NCBI GenBank assembly: GCA_038147495.1
Contig: JAYQTT010000021.1
Coordinates: 1 to 48,849 of the forward strand
Origin: MED-G116 sp038147495
GTDB taxonomy: Bacteria > Pseudomonadota > Alphaproteobacteria > Puniceispirillales > Puniceispirillaceae
DNA length: 48,849 nt
Direction: 5' to 3'
Below the pieces are notes generated by a model, which worked only from the letters and a program-made list of their open reading frames with translations, was not told where the DNA came from and did no database searches. Positions 18,629-26,933 of this stretch are shown here, piece after piece; positions within the stretch are counted from its first letter, which is position 1; each line of letters opens with the position of its first letter. The position numbers were made by a program, and so were the translations under genes.

Positions 18629-19489
18629 TTATTCTGGCATGGGGCCAGCGATCAATGCCGCATCAAGCCGCCGTCCCATCCAGTCAAGGCGCCAGTCAAG
18701 ATGCGGGCCTGTTGATCTGCCAGTTGATCCAACCCAGCCAAGAAGGGCGCCGCGTTGGACCTGCTCTCCTGTCGACACAGCAACATTATCAAGATGCAGG
18801 AAGCTGGAATTCAGTCCAAGCCCATGCGCCATCAGAATGGTGTATCCGGAAAAATACAGATCCATGACAAGTGTCACGCGCCCGCTTGCCGGTGCCAGAA
18901 CCGGTGTACCGCGCGGGGCAGCGATATCGATCCCGTAATGTGGCTGGCGTGGCTTTCCATTGAGGATGCGCTGGCTGCCGAATACGCCCGAAATCCGGCC
19001 GGTGACCGGCCAGTCCAAGCCAGAGGCAAAATCGCCCATCGGTGCAATCCGGAGGCGCGCCGCTTGCACGGCTTTTGAATCGTTTTTGATACGCTCAAGA
19101 ACATCGGGTGGCGGCGTGACCATTTTCTTTTCAAGGCCATCGATACGTTGAATATCGTAATCGCGTTGTTCGGCCATCAGGCGGGTTCGATATGTCGTGC
19201 CATCGGGGGTGTTGATCTCAACAGTGACCGGTGCGTCAGTCTGGTGATGAAACCCGACCAGAAAAAGCCCGTCCGCACTTATTGGCACGGCTTCATTATC
19301 GATTTTGATTTTGCTGCCGGGCTGGGTGCTGGCAATGATCATCCCGCCTTCGATGGCACTGCCTTGCAGAATTGTGGCGCCGTCAATTTTGGCAGATGCG
19401 ATGGCTTGTGGCACCGCCAGCCACACCCACATCATGGCGGTGAGGCAAAAAGTCCAACAGGCACGGGTAAATGATCTTGGTGTCGACAT
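18629..19489 (-). CDS. M23 family metallopeptidase (LytM domain), periplasmic
   Basis: 286 residues with a signal peptide (CLTAMMWVWLAVPQAIASA). A beta-rich middle region resembles an Ig-like domain (GSKIKIDNEAVPISADGLFLVGF). The C-terminal LytM domain has SGVFGSQRILNGKPRQPHYG, the zinc motif HYGIDIAAPRGTPV (H-x3-D), and STGRSTGPHLDWRLDW. In classical LytM enzymes the last motif is HxH; here it is HLD, so the third zinc ligand or catalytic His is replaced by Asp. That replacement may mark a non-catalytic or divergent subgroup. Expected role is peptidoglycan cleavage or activation of an amidase in the periplasm. Divergent from trxB, with a 163-base shared control region. Confidence 0.86.
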   Translation of the reverse strand: MSTPRSFTRACWTFCLTAMMWVWLAVPQAIASAKIDGATILQGSAIEGGMIIASTQPGSKIKIDNEAVPISADGLFLVGFHHQTDAPVTVEINTPDGTTYRTRLMAEQRDYDIQRIDGLEKKMVTPPPDVLERIKNDSKAVQAARLRIAPMGDFASGLDWPVTGRISGVFGSQRILNGKPRQPHYGIDIAAPRGTPVLAPASGRVTLVMDLYFSGYTILMAHGLGLNSSFLHLDNVAVSTGEQVQRGALLGWVGSTGRSTGPHLDWRLDWMGRRLDAALIAGPMPE

Positions 19490-19652
19490 TGGGTAAGGCT
19501 ACCATTAAAATGCGCCGCGCACACGCGCAAAGGCGTGTTGTTTTGACGCTGCCGACAAAATGGTTTTGATCGCTGTTACTCTGATCGGCTAATAATTTGA
19601 CCGGCCATGATGGGGCATGATGCGCCAGTGCCAACTTGGGAGACAATACCGG

Positions 19653-20594
19653 ATGACAAGCGAAATTCCTCATGAAAAGGTGGTAATCATCGGCGCGGGC
19701 GCGGCGGGTCTGACGGCGGCAATCTATACCGCCAGAGCCAATCTGAAGCCGGTTGTCATCGCTGGTCTGCAGCCCGGTGGGCAGATGACGATCACTACCG
19801 ATGTGGAAAATTATCCCGGGTTTGCCAACGTCATTCAGGGCCCATGGTTGATGACGGAAATGCAGGCGCAGGCAGAAAATGTCGGTGCGCGCGTGGTTTA
19901 TGACATCGTCACCGCGATCGATGCCAGCAGCCGCCCCTTTACCCTGAGTCTTGATTCAGGCGGGCAGATGACAGCCGACAGCCTTGTCCTTGCCACCGGC
20001 GCACAGGCGCGCTGGCTTGGGCTTGAGTCTGAGCAGGCCTTTAATGGCCGTGGTGTTTCGGCCTGTGCAACATGTGACGGTTTTTTCTACAAAGGGCGCG
20101 AAGTTGCCGTGATTGGCGGGGGAAATACCGCGGTGGAAGAAGCGCTGTATCTTGCCAATATCTGCGATAAGGTGACTTTGGTGCACCGGCGCGACAGTCT
20201 GCGGGCCGAACAGATTATGCAGGACCGCCTGCTCAAACATGATCGCATAGAGGTGCTGTGGAACCGTGAAGTTGCCGAGGTGCTTGGTGATGACAGCGGC
20301 GTCAGCGGGCTTCGTCTCGCCTCAACCAGTGGCGAGGATGATCTTGAAATCGCCGTGCAGGGGATGTTCGTGGCGATTGGCCATGATCCGGCGACTGCTG
20401 CGTTTGCCGGCGTTGTCGATCTTGATGATGAGGGATATATCCTTGCCGAAAAGGGTGGCACCCGGACATCAGTTGAGGGGATCTTCGCTGCCGGCGATTG
20501 TGTTGACAAAATATATCGTCAGGCCGTTACCGCCGCCGGTATGGGTTGCATGGCCGCGCTTGATGCTGAACGCTGGCTTGGTGAGCAGGAGTGA
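19653..20594 (+). CDS. trxB: thioredoxin-disulfide reductase
   Basis: 313 residues, normal for low-molecular-weight TrxB, intact. FAD site VVIIGAGAAGLTAAIYTARA at the N-terminus; redox-active CATCDG with Cys138 and Cys141; NADPH-binding VAVIGGGNTAVEEALYLA. C-terminal FAD contact GIFAAGDCVDKIYRQAVTAAG. Reduces thioredoxin with NADPH in the cytosol. The ATG at 19653 (MTSEIPHEKV) is preferred over 19617, which would add an unusual 12-residue leader. It ends against the convergent MFS gene, with a hairpin covering its stop. Confidence 0.97.
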   Translation: MTSEIPHEKVVIIGAGAAGLTAAIYTARANLKPVVIAGLQPGGQMTITTDVENYPGFANVIQGPWLMTEMQAQAENVGARVVYDIVTAIDASSRPFTLSLDSGGQMTADSLVLATGAQARWLGLESEQAFNGRGVSACATCDGFFYKGREVAVIGGGNTAVEEALYLANICDKVTLVHRRDSLRAEQIMQDRLLKHDRIEVLWNREVAEVLGDDSGVSGLRLASTSGEDDLEIAVQGMFVAIGHDPATAAFAGVVDLDDEGYILAEKGGTRTSVEGIFAAGDCVDKIYRQAVTAAGMGCMAALDAERWLGEQE

Positions 20595-20614
20595 TCCAGA
20601 CCTGTCCGGATCAC
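20591..20614. terminator. hairpin at the trxB / MFS convergence
   Basis: GTGATCCAGA (20591-20600) pairs with TCCGGATCAC (20605-20614), nine of ten pairs, around a CCTG loop. It includes the trxB stop codon and lies between convergent genes. No T-tract follows, so it may slow polymerase or act with Rho. Confidence 0.45.
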
Positions 20615-20636
20615 CCAACACCCTCATCGATTATCG

Positions 20637-21861
20637 CTAAGCCGTTGCCGCTTGCGGTGTGACCGGTGCTTCACGGATAAGCCAATTCACAATGAACGCA
20701 GCCAATCCGGCGCCGGCATTCACCCACCACATCAGCTCATAGCTCGCGGTCAGGTCATAGAGATAGCCGCCAAGCCAAGCGCCAACGAATGAGCCCACCT
20801 GATGTGACAGGAAAACGATGCCATACAGCATGCTGAGATGCTTTGGCCCGAAAAACACCACGATCAGGCCGCTGGTCAGCGGAATCGTGCCAAGCCACAA
20901 CAGCCCCATCATCGCGCCGAACACAAGCGCGCTTGTTGAAGTGGGCGGGATCAGGACAAACGCCGCGATAATCACTCCGCGCAACAGATAGACTGTCGCC
21001 AATGTCTTGTGCTTGGAAATGATCCCGCCAAGCCAGCCACAGACAAATGCGCCAATAATGTTAAACAGGCCGACAAGTGCGAGCGACCAGCTGGCAATGT
21101 TGCGCGACAGACCGGCATCTTCAAGATAGACCGGCAGGTGGGTGGCGATGAATGCAAGCTGCAGGCCGCAGACGAAAAAGCCCATGGTAAGCAGAACATA
21201 ATCGCGGCTTCGGACCGCAAGGCCGAGCGCTTGCCCGCCGTGATCGAGGCGGCGACATCGGCCGTCTTGCTTGTCTTGTCATCGCGCAGACCAAGCGCCA
21301 CCGCAACCATGGAACCGGTCAGAACCGACAGGATAATCAACGCCATCTGCCAGCCATGGCCACCGATCAGCATCTGGGTGACAGGCAACAGGGCAAATTG
21401 CCCGAACGAGCCAAAGCTGGTCACCATGCCAAGGGCAAGCGAGCGTTTTTTCGGCGGCACGGCACGCGCCACGGCGCCGATCGCAATCGAAATACCGGCA
21501 CTTCCCATGCCGAGACCAATCAGCGCCTGACCAAACATCATTCCGGCCTCTGTCACCCACAGCGCCATCAACAACAGCCCAAAGGTGTAGATAAAGGCGC
21601 CAAGCGCCGCCACTTTCCACGCCCCGATACGGTCTGCCAGAGCGCCAAAAAGTGGTGAGGACAGCCCCAGACCAGATTTTGCATGGCGATCGCCAGCGAG
21701 AATATCTGAAGGCCGGTGCCAAGATCCTGTGACACAGGCACCAGAAACAGGCCGAAAGCCTGACGGATGCCAAGCGTCACTGTTACGAGATATGCACCGG
21801 CAATCAATATGGTGATCCAGGGGGGGATTCCGCCGGGAACAATAAGCTTCGATACGCGCAC
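20637..21861 (-). CDS. MFS transporter, 12-helix (two frameshifts)
   Basis: About 408 residues with twelve hydrophobic helices. Helix 1 is ITILIAGAYLVTVTLGIRQAFGLF. The A-motif region near 21.6 kb is disturbed by the first frame change (about 21668). FVCGWLGGIISKH is the loop between helices 8 and 9. The second half FFVCGLQLAFIATHLPVYLEDAG is joined through a frame change near 21200. It resembles the YbfB/YnfM or oxalate/formate-antiporter-like MFS branch (GIRQAFGLFLVPVSQDLG). The substrate cannot be told from sequence. Convergent with trxB; the 110 bases upstream to the cold-shock gene contain no gene. Confidence 0.85.
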
Positions 21862-21971
21862 TTTAGCAATCCTTTAAACTCTTGCGGCGGAGAAGGGGCG
21901 CACAGGCGCATGATACCGCATCACCACCGGTCTGGTGGTGATGGCGAGTATATACGAAATTTTAAGGGGGG

Positions 21972-22442
21972 CTATTCCTGAAGTAGGCGGACAGCCTGCA
22001 CCTGTGGACCGCGGCCCGAATCATCCACCTTGATCAGGACTTTTTGTCCCTGAATCAGGGAATGGAAGCCGCAATCATTGAGCACGCGGGAATGCACGAA
22101 GACATCTTCTTTCATATTATCCGCGGTGACAAAGCCATAGCCGCGCAGATCATTGAAGAATTTGACCACGGCGCGCACTTCATCGGCATCCGGTTCAGGC
22201 GCCGCTGGCGGCGTTGCCGATATCGGCCGGTTGACCGACAGCAGGTCCTGAATGACCTGACCATGGTCATTTGTTGTTAATGACACGGTAAGCTTATCGC
22301 CGGTAAGAAGCCGGATCAGACCAAACCGATCAAGCGTTGAACGATGCAGAAACACCTCTGCGTCACCGATCTTCACAAACCCGTAACCCTTACGCTCATT
22401 ATACCAGATGAGCTCACCTTCCTGGACTTCAACTTCGCTCAC
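21972..22442 (-). CDS. cold-shock domain protein with two CSDs
   Basis: 156 residues from the GTG at 22442, chosen because AAAGG lies eight bases upstream and the frame above it has no family similarity. Two OB-fold cold-shock domains are joined by a Pro/Ala-rich linker (SATPPAAPEPDADE). CSD1 has RNP1-like KGYGFVKI and VFLHRSTLD. CSD2 has FFNDLRGYGFVTAD and DVFVHSRVL. Double-CSD proteins are typical of alphaproteobacteria and bind single-stranded nucleic acid as RNA chaperones. The long leader contains a duplicated AAAGGCGAYGTT just before the start and a tandem repeat further up, suggesting post-transcriptional or operator control. Confidence 0.92.
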   Translation of the reverse strand: MSEVEVQEGELIWYNERKGYGFVKIGDAEVFLHRSTLDRFGLIRLLTGDKLTVSLTTNDHGQVIQDLLSVNRPISATPPAAPEPDADEVRAVVKFFNDLRGYGFVTADNMKEDVFVHSRVLNDCGFHSLIQGQKVLIKVDDSGRGPQVQAVRLLQE

Positions 22443-22871
22443 AACACGTCGCCTTTCGGAACATCGCCTTTTGGCATCCTGCCGCTTGGGGGATTCCCCA
22501 AAAAGCAGCCACCAAACAGCAAAAGCCTTCAATCAAACCGACATGGCTATGGTGAGAGGCACTCTGCCCCCGGGTACAATTTGCGCGGCCCCCGGATACA
22601 AGTTGCGCTGATCACGCGCCAAACGCCTTGCGCCTCACAAACCCACACCTGCCACATCGAAACCAAATGACAGATTAGGCAGCATTAAATTTTTGCCTTA
22701 ACAGGGAAAATGACGTGGTAACGCACTTGTGATTTTACGCCGCGTCAACCATCGCCGCCGGGCATCTGGCCGGAGGGCATGCTAATAGGCTGAGCCCCTT
22801 GAAACGCCAATGACGCAGAGTTGGGGATCAGGCTCGATACGATGCGGGGAAGGTTGAGTACAGGCGGGGCG
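22443..22871 (-). promoter_or_regulatory. 429-base leader/promoter region of the double-CSD gene
   Basis: No gene is convincing here. Seen on the way to the cold-shock gene: a tandem 22-base repeat (22567-22610), a small hairpin TTGGGG-GATT-CCCCAA at 22486-22501, and a doubled ribosome-site-like AAAGGCGAYGTT just before the start. A 60-codon minus-strand frame at 22745-22927 overlaps the end of pyrF and has no recognisable features. Confidence 0.45.
22567..22610. repeat. two tandem 22-base repeats upstream of the CSD gene
   Basis: CCCCCGGGTACAATTTGCGC plus GG (22567-22588) is followed directly by CCCCCGGATACAAGTTGCGC plus TG (22589-22610), differing at three positions. The 22-base spacing is two helical turns, which would put two protein-binding sites on one face of the DNA about 125 bases before the cold-shock gene start. 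Confidence 0.7.
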
Positions 22872-23768
22872 TTACGGCGTGATGTTGAGGGCTGATTTGC
22901 TGTCGTCAATCGCCGTTGCAATCGCATCTTTCCAGTCGCTTATGCTGGCAGCATCTGCCGCATTGGCGGGAAAGATCAGGCCCCTCGTGCTGTTGACAAG
23001 GCCGCCTTCCCATCCATGGTCGCCGTAATGCAGGCCGGCAAGCGCCTTTTCCGGTCCGGCCCCCTGTGCGCCGAATCCGGGCACCAGAAACGGTGCGTCG
23101 GGCAGGATCGCGCGCAAGGCCCGCGCATCTTCCGGCCAGGTGGCCCCGGCAACGATGCCAAGCGATGACCAGCCATGCGCGCCGCGCCGTTCGGCGGCAA
23201 GCGGGGCCAGCATTCCGGCAAGATGATGATAGATCGGCAGGCCGTCAGACAGCTTGTCCTGAAGCGCGCCAGCGCCCGGATTACTTGTCCGGTTCAACAC
23301 AAATAGCCCGCTCTGCGTGGCATCGGCGCGTTCCAGAAACGGTTCCAGCGTGTCGATGCCAAGCCACGGATTGATCGTCAGCGCATCCGAGGGAAAGGGC
23401 GCATCATGGCCAAGCCAGCCAGCGGCATGGGCGGTTGAGGTGCTGCCGATATCGCCGCGTTTGGCATCCATCACCACCAGCATGCCGGCGGCGATGGCTT
23501 CGCGGGCAAGCGATGCCAGAATGACCATCCCTTCGGGGCCATATTGTTCAAAGAAGGCGGCCTGTGGTTTTATCGCCGCCACCCGGCCAAGGGCCTGTTC
23601 AAGACAGGCGGCGGTAAAATCGCCAAGGGCCGAAATGCCGCCATCGGTGCCGGGCGTTGCCGCGCCGAACAGCGCCGGAATCATCGCCGCATGCGGGTCA
23701 ATCCCCATGCACAGCACGGTCCCGCTGCGGCGGTTTGCTTCGGTCAGCCTGTCGGCAAAATGGCTCAT
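22872..23768 (-). CDS. pyrF: orotidine-5'-phosphate decarboxylase, type 2
   Basis: 298 residues, intact; the longer type 2 PyrF form. N-terminal SGTVLCMGIDPH, then AIKPQAAFFEQYGPEGM, the catalytic VVMDAKRGDIGSTSTAHA with the Lys-Asp network, and SALTINPWLG-like residues (DALTINPWLG). A C-terminal VPGFGAQGAGPEKALAG phosphate-binding loop follows. Last step of UMP synthesis in the cytosol. Start ATG at 23768 (MSHFADRLTEA). It lies 57 bases downstream of gapR on the same strand. Confidence 0.95.
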   Translation of the reverse strand: MSHFADRLTEANRRSGTVLCMGIDPHAAMIPALFGAATPGTDGGISALGDFTAACLEQALGRVAAIKPQAAFFEQYGPEGMVILASLAREAIAAGMLVVMDAKRGDIGSTSTAHAAGWLGHDAPFPSDALTINPWLGIDTLEPFLERADATQSGLFVLNRTSNPGAGALQDKLSDGLPIYHHLAGMLAPLAAERRGAHGWSSLGIVAGATWPEDARALRAILPDAPFLVPGFGAQGAGPEKALAGLHYGDHGWEGGLVNSTRGLIFPANAADAASISDWKDAIATAIDDSKSALNITP

Positions 23769-23825
23769 ATCTGTGTTCCGGCTGTTGTTTTTGGCGGTTA
23801 TTTTCTGGCTCTTATTTTATCGGGG

Positions 23826-24076
23826 TCAGGCCATGCCAAGCGCATTGCGATAGGTGGCAAGCAGTTCATCCTGCTCATTCAGCAGATCGCGGTCCATGGC
23901 CCGCATACGCACCACCTGACGCATGATTTTAGGCTCAAAGCCGGTGGCCTTGGCTTCGGAATAGACGTCCTTGATGTCCGCCATGAGGGCGCGTTTTTCT
24001 TCCTCGAGCCGCTCAATGCGTTCGATGAATTGCTCAAGCTGGGGCGCACCAGCCCGGTGCCGGGAATAATTGACAT
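23826..24076 (-). CDS. gapR: GapR family DNA-binding protein (one frameshift)
   Basis: Short coiled-coil protein of about 83 residues (DUF2312). After a single-base loss near 24050, the frame reads GAPQLEQFIERIERLEEEKR, ALMADIKDVYSEAKATGFEP, then IMRQVVRMRAMDRDLLNEQDE and a LATYRNALGMA end. The start MSIIPGTG is in the other frame; adding one base to the GGG run joins them. GapR is an alphaproteobacterial nucleoid protein that binds overtwisted AT-rich DNA and assists topoisomerases in Caulobacter. The acidic/basic heptads and the terminal ALGM motif are diagnostic. Located between pyrF and the DUF1244 gene on the same strand. Confidence 0.88.
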
Positions 24077-24084
24077 GCGGTATC

Positions 24085-24438
24085 CTATCTTCTTGCGGGC
24101 GCGGTTGTGAATTCCCGGGCGCCGCGGTTGGTTGGCTTATTTATGCGATTTGGCGTGGTTCTTTCATAGGCGGCTTTTTGTTCGGGCGTGGCCTCGGTCT
24201 GGTATTTTGCCTTCCAGTCGGCGTAATCCATCCCATAGATGATGGCGCGTGCCGCGGCTTCGTCCATCTCAATATCCATGCCCTCGGCAACCTGCCGATA
24301 CCAGCGTGACATGCAATTCCGGCAGAAACCGGCAAGGTTCATCATGTCGATATTCTGCACATCGGTACGATCACGAAGATGCTCAACGAGGCGACGAAAG
24401 GCGGCCGCCTCAAGTTCTGTCGTCGTTTGCTTGTCCAT
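24085..24438 (-). CDS. DUF1244 family protein
   Basis: 117 residues, intact. The conserved core is LVEHLRDRTDVQNIDMMNLA, then GFCRNCMSRWYRQVA with two cysteines, then ARAIIYGMDYADWKAKYQ. The basic C-terminal tail (NRINKPTNRGAREFTTAPARR) is less conserved. DUF1244 proteins are found in proteobacteria, have solved structures and no assigned biochemical function; the CxxC pair hints at metal binding or redox, which is inference. Eight bases separate it from gapR, so it is probably cotranscribed with gapR and pyrF. Confidence 0.9.
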   Translation of the reverse strand: MDKQTTTELEAAAFRRLVEHLRDRTDVQNIDMMNLAGFCRNCMSRWYRQVAEGMDIEMDEAAARAIIYGMDYADWKAKYQTEATPEQKAAYERTTPNRINKPTNRGAREFTTAPARR

Positions 24439-24638
24439 TGTTCCTGTCTCCCGTTGTCGCGATATATATCCGGGCAGATATGATCATGCGGCGTGGTGGT
24501 TTTGACGCCTGCCCCACATTGCCCGCTGCGTCAATTCCTTCGTCAAATGAATGCGCCTAACATAGTCAACCGGCATGGGCCGCGCAACCAATATAGAGGC
24601 CTGCCGGATGCGGTTTATCACCCTAGTTTGAAACCATT

Positions 24639-24670
24639 CCAAACAACTTTGCCATGGCTAAATTGTTTGG
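24639..24670. promoter_or_regulatory. 32-base palindrome upstream of mntR, candidate operator
   Basis: CCAAACAA (24639-24646) and TTGTTTGG (24663-24670) are exact inverted copies. The centre GCCATGGC (24651-24658) is itself a palindrome with the same axis; only the CTTT/TAAA spacers mismatch. It lies 73 bases before the chosen mntR start in the divergent DUF1244/mntR spacer, so autoregulation by MntR, or control by a Fur-like protein, is plausible. Confidence 0.6.
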
Positions 24671-24743
24671 CTTTCTTTATAAAGAGGGGTGGCCGATAGT
24701 GGTCACAGCGATGATTCACGGAACAGGCACTCTTTGCGAGCTG

Positions 24744-25202
24744 ATGTCAAAAGCCAAACAGAATATCGAGACAGATCCCAATATCAGTGAAAGTGCGGCC
24801 AAGTTTGACCGCATCCGGCGGGCGCATCAAAGCGAGGTTGCCGAGGATTATGTCGAGATGATCGCCGATTTGATTGATGAAACCGGCGAGGCCCGCACGG
24901 TTGATCTGGCGGCCCGCTTTGGCGTGACCAGCCCAACGGTCAACGCCATCATCCAGCGGCTCGCGCGCGAGGATTTGGTTGTCTCCAAGCCCTATCGGTC
25001 TATTTTTCTGACGGACAAGGGCACCGCGCTTGCCGAGGCCAGCCGTGAGCGGCACCGCATCGTAAGGGATTTTCTGGTAACAATCGGCGTGCCGGAAGCC
25101 ATCGCCGAGGAAGATGCCGAAGGCGTTGAGCATCATGTCAGCCCGGAAACCCTCGCGGTGTTTGAGGCCATCACAAAACCGGTGGCGCCAGCGGCTGGCT
25201 GA
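24744..25202 (+). CDS. mntR: manganese-responsive regulator, DtxR/MntR family
   Basis: 152 residues from MSKAKQNIETDP. A winged helix-turn-helix occupies residues 25-90 (VDLAARFGVTSPTVNAIIQR, LVVSKPYRSIFLTDKG). A dimerisation/metal domain follows, with SRERHRIVRDFLVTIGVP and DAEGVEHHVSPETL, the expected metal-ligand region (His, Glu, His-His). It resembles the gammaproteobacterial/alphaproteobacterial MntR branch, which represses Mn uptake genes and can activate export. No mntH or mntP gene is in the window. ATGs at 24654 and 24711 are also in frame, but the first lies inside the palindrome and lacks a ribosome site. Stop abuts the convergent GT39 gene. Confidence 0.9.
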   Translation: MSKAKQNIETDPNISESAAKFDRIRRAHQSEVAEDYVEMIADLIDETGEARTVDLAARFGVTSPTVNAIIQRLAREDLVVSKPYRSIFLTDKGTALAEASRERHRIVRDFLVTIGVPEAIAEEDAEGVEHHVSPETLAVFEAITKPVAPAAG

Positions 25203-26765
25203 TCAGCGGGCGGTTTCCACACCCTTGTGAAGATACAGCGTGCGGGTGACATTGCTGGCGATATCCACTTTTGAGATGCCTTCGGTCCGCTGCCATTCAA
25301 CGCCGTCTATCGCCGGAGCCACAGAGCGGCCATCGAGCCAGATGATGTGCCGCCCGGCAACCGGTTGCCAGGCGTGATTGGCTTCAAAATGGTTGCCCGG
25401 AATGCCATCGGCGTCATGGATATAGACATTGATATTGGTGTTGTGAAAATGCCACATCAACAGGGCCGCGGTGGCGCCGGTCAGCGATCACCGTGTTGGC
25501 GCCTGATTGCGCGAGGGCATCGGTAACGTCCGCTGCCAGAACCTGCCATCCGCGCAGGCGCCGCAACGGGTCGGAGTCCGGCGTCAGCGGACCAAGGCTG
25601 CCCGCGGTGCTGGCGACAAGAAATAGTGCGGCAATGATTGCATTGATCCCCGCCGCCGCTTGCCCCATCGGTGGTGCTGGCGGGCAATCCATCCGGATAA
25701 CCAGATCACCAGTGCCGGCATCGCCGCCAGCGCCCAATTGGCGTTTGCCTCGCTGAGGAACGCCTGCAGCGTAATGATGGCAAGCGGTGGCATTGCCATA
25801 GACAGCAGCAAGCGATGCCGTGGGTCTGACAGGGGTGGCCGCAGGATCAGCAGCATCAGGGCAAAACAGATTGGTCCGGCGGTAACGAATTGTGCGCCTA
25901 GAAAATCAAGGCTGCTGGCAAGGCTGTGTGATTGCTTGGCAAGATTGGCATTGTCGCCAAGATGGCGCACCGTGGCGAAATCGTTGAACAGGTTCCAGAT
26001 GAGGTTGGGACTGGCCGCCAGCCCCATGCCAATCGCCAGCAGGACCAGATGGCCCGGATGAATCTGTGCAATCTTGCCGGTGATGTGCTGGACAGATTCT
26101 GGCTGTGCAGCATCGCTGGCGGGAGAATTGGCGGTAGAAGAATTGGTGGCAGAAGACAGGCGCTGCCAGACCCAGAAAATGATCACACCGACCGGAAAAT
26201 AGATCGCTGCATATTTGGCCAGCATGCCGATGCCTGCGGCAAGGCCGGCAAGAAACATGCCGCGACCGGGGCTGATTTTACCGGTGATAATTCCGGCAAG
26301 CGATGTCAATGCCAGCGCCCAGAATAACAACAGCGGGGTGTCGGTTGATATCACGAAGCTGCCAAGGCTTGTGGCTGGCAACAGCGTCCATAAAATCCCT
26401 GCCCAGCGTCCGGCTGACGCGCCATAAAGCCAGCCCGCCCCGCGCCATAACACCAGAGACGTGGCCAGATGCAGCCATGGCGCAGCGAGGCGCACGGCCC
26501 AGTCATGATGTCCGAAAACCGCATGGGTAAGACCGATTATCCAGCTGGTCAAAGGCGGCTTGGTAAAATAGCCAAAATCAAAATTCTGGCTCCACAGCCA
26601 ATATTGTGCCTCGTCGACGCCAAGTTCCAGAGGGCTTATGACAATGGCAAGGCTTCGCAGGACGGCAATGGAGACCAATGCGGCGACAAGATAGAGGTCG
26701 CCGCGATGCCAGTAATTGCCCGAAACATCACCTCTATAATCAGATGTGGCATTACCCGCTGGCAT
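25203..26765 (-). CDS. GT39 (ArnT-like) membrane glycosyltransferase, two frameshifts
   Basis: About 520 residues. N-terminal half is hydrophobic with the ArnT/PMT signature LELGVDEAQYWLWSQNFDFGYFTKPPL, whose Asp/Glu bind metal and lipid-phosphate donor. AVFGHHDWAVRL and about ten helices follow. A soluble C-terminal part near 25.2-25.45 kb reads ALLMWHFHNTNIN and ends TLYLHKGVETAR. Frame changes near 25670 and 25485 separate the pieces. Known family role: transfers a sugar from a polyprenyl-phosphate donor to lipid A, protein or another acceptor on the periplasmic side. The donor and acceptor here are unknown. Divergent from mutA. Confidence 0.83.
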
Positions 26766-26933
26766 TTATTATCCTTTGATTATGAGGCCTTGATAAAAGG
26801 TCAATCCATATGGGCCGGCGGCATAGGCTGGTGTGCACAACGGATGTGTGTTGCACCTCGTTTGCCGGTAGCAGGCCCATCGGCACTAAAGAAGCAGACT
26901 ATAAAAGCGAAATATAGAAACAAAAGGGGCGTC

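Noticed and set aside
22745..22927. 60-codon minus-strand frame overlapping the end of pyrF
   Set aside because: No motif, no clear ribosome site and a large overlap with pyrF; coding status unsupported.
26469..26933. Upstream extension of the mutA frame by 155 codons
   Set aside because: It runs antisense through the start of the GT39 gene and lacks MutA similarity; the ATG at 26934 has an excellent ribosome site.
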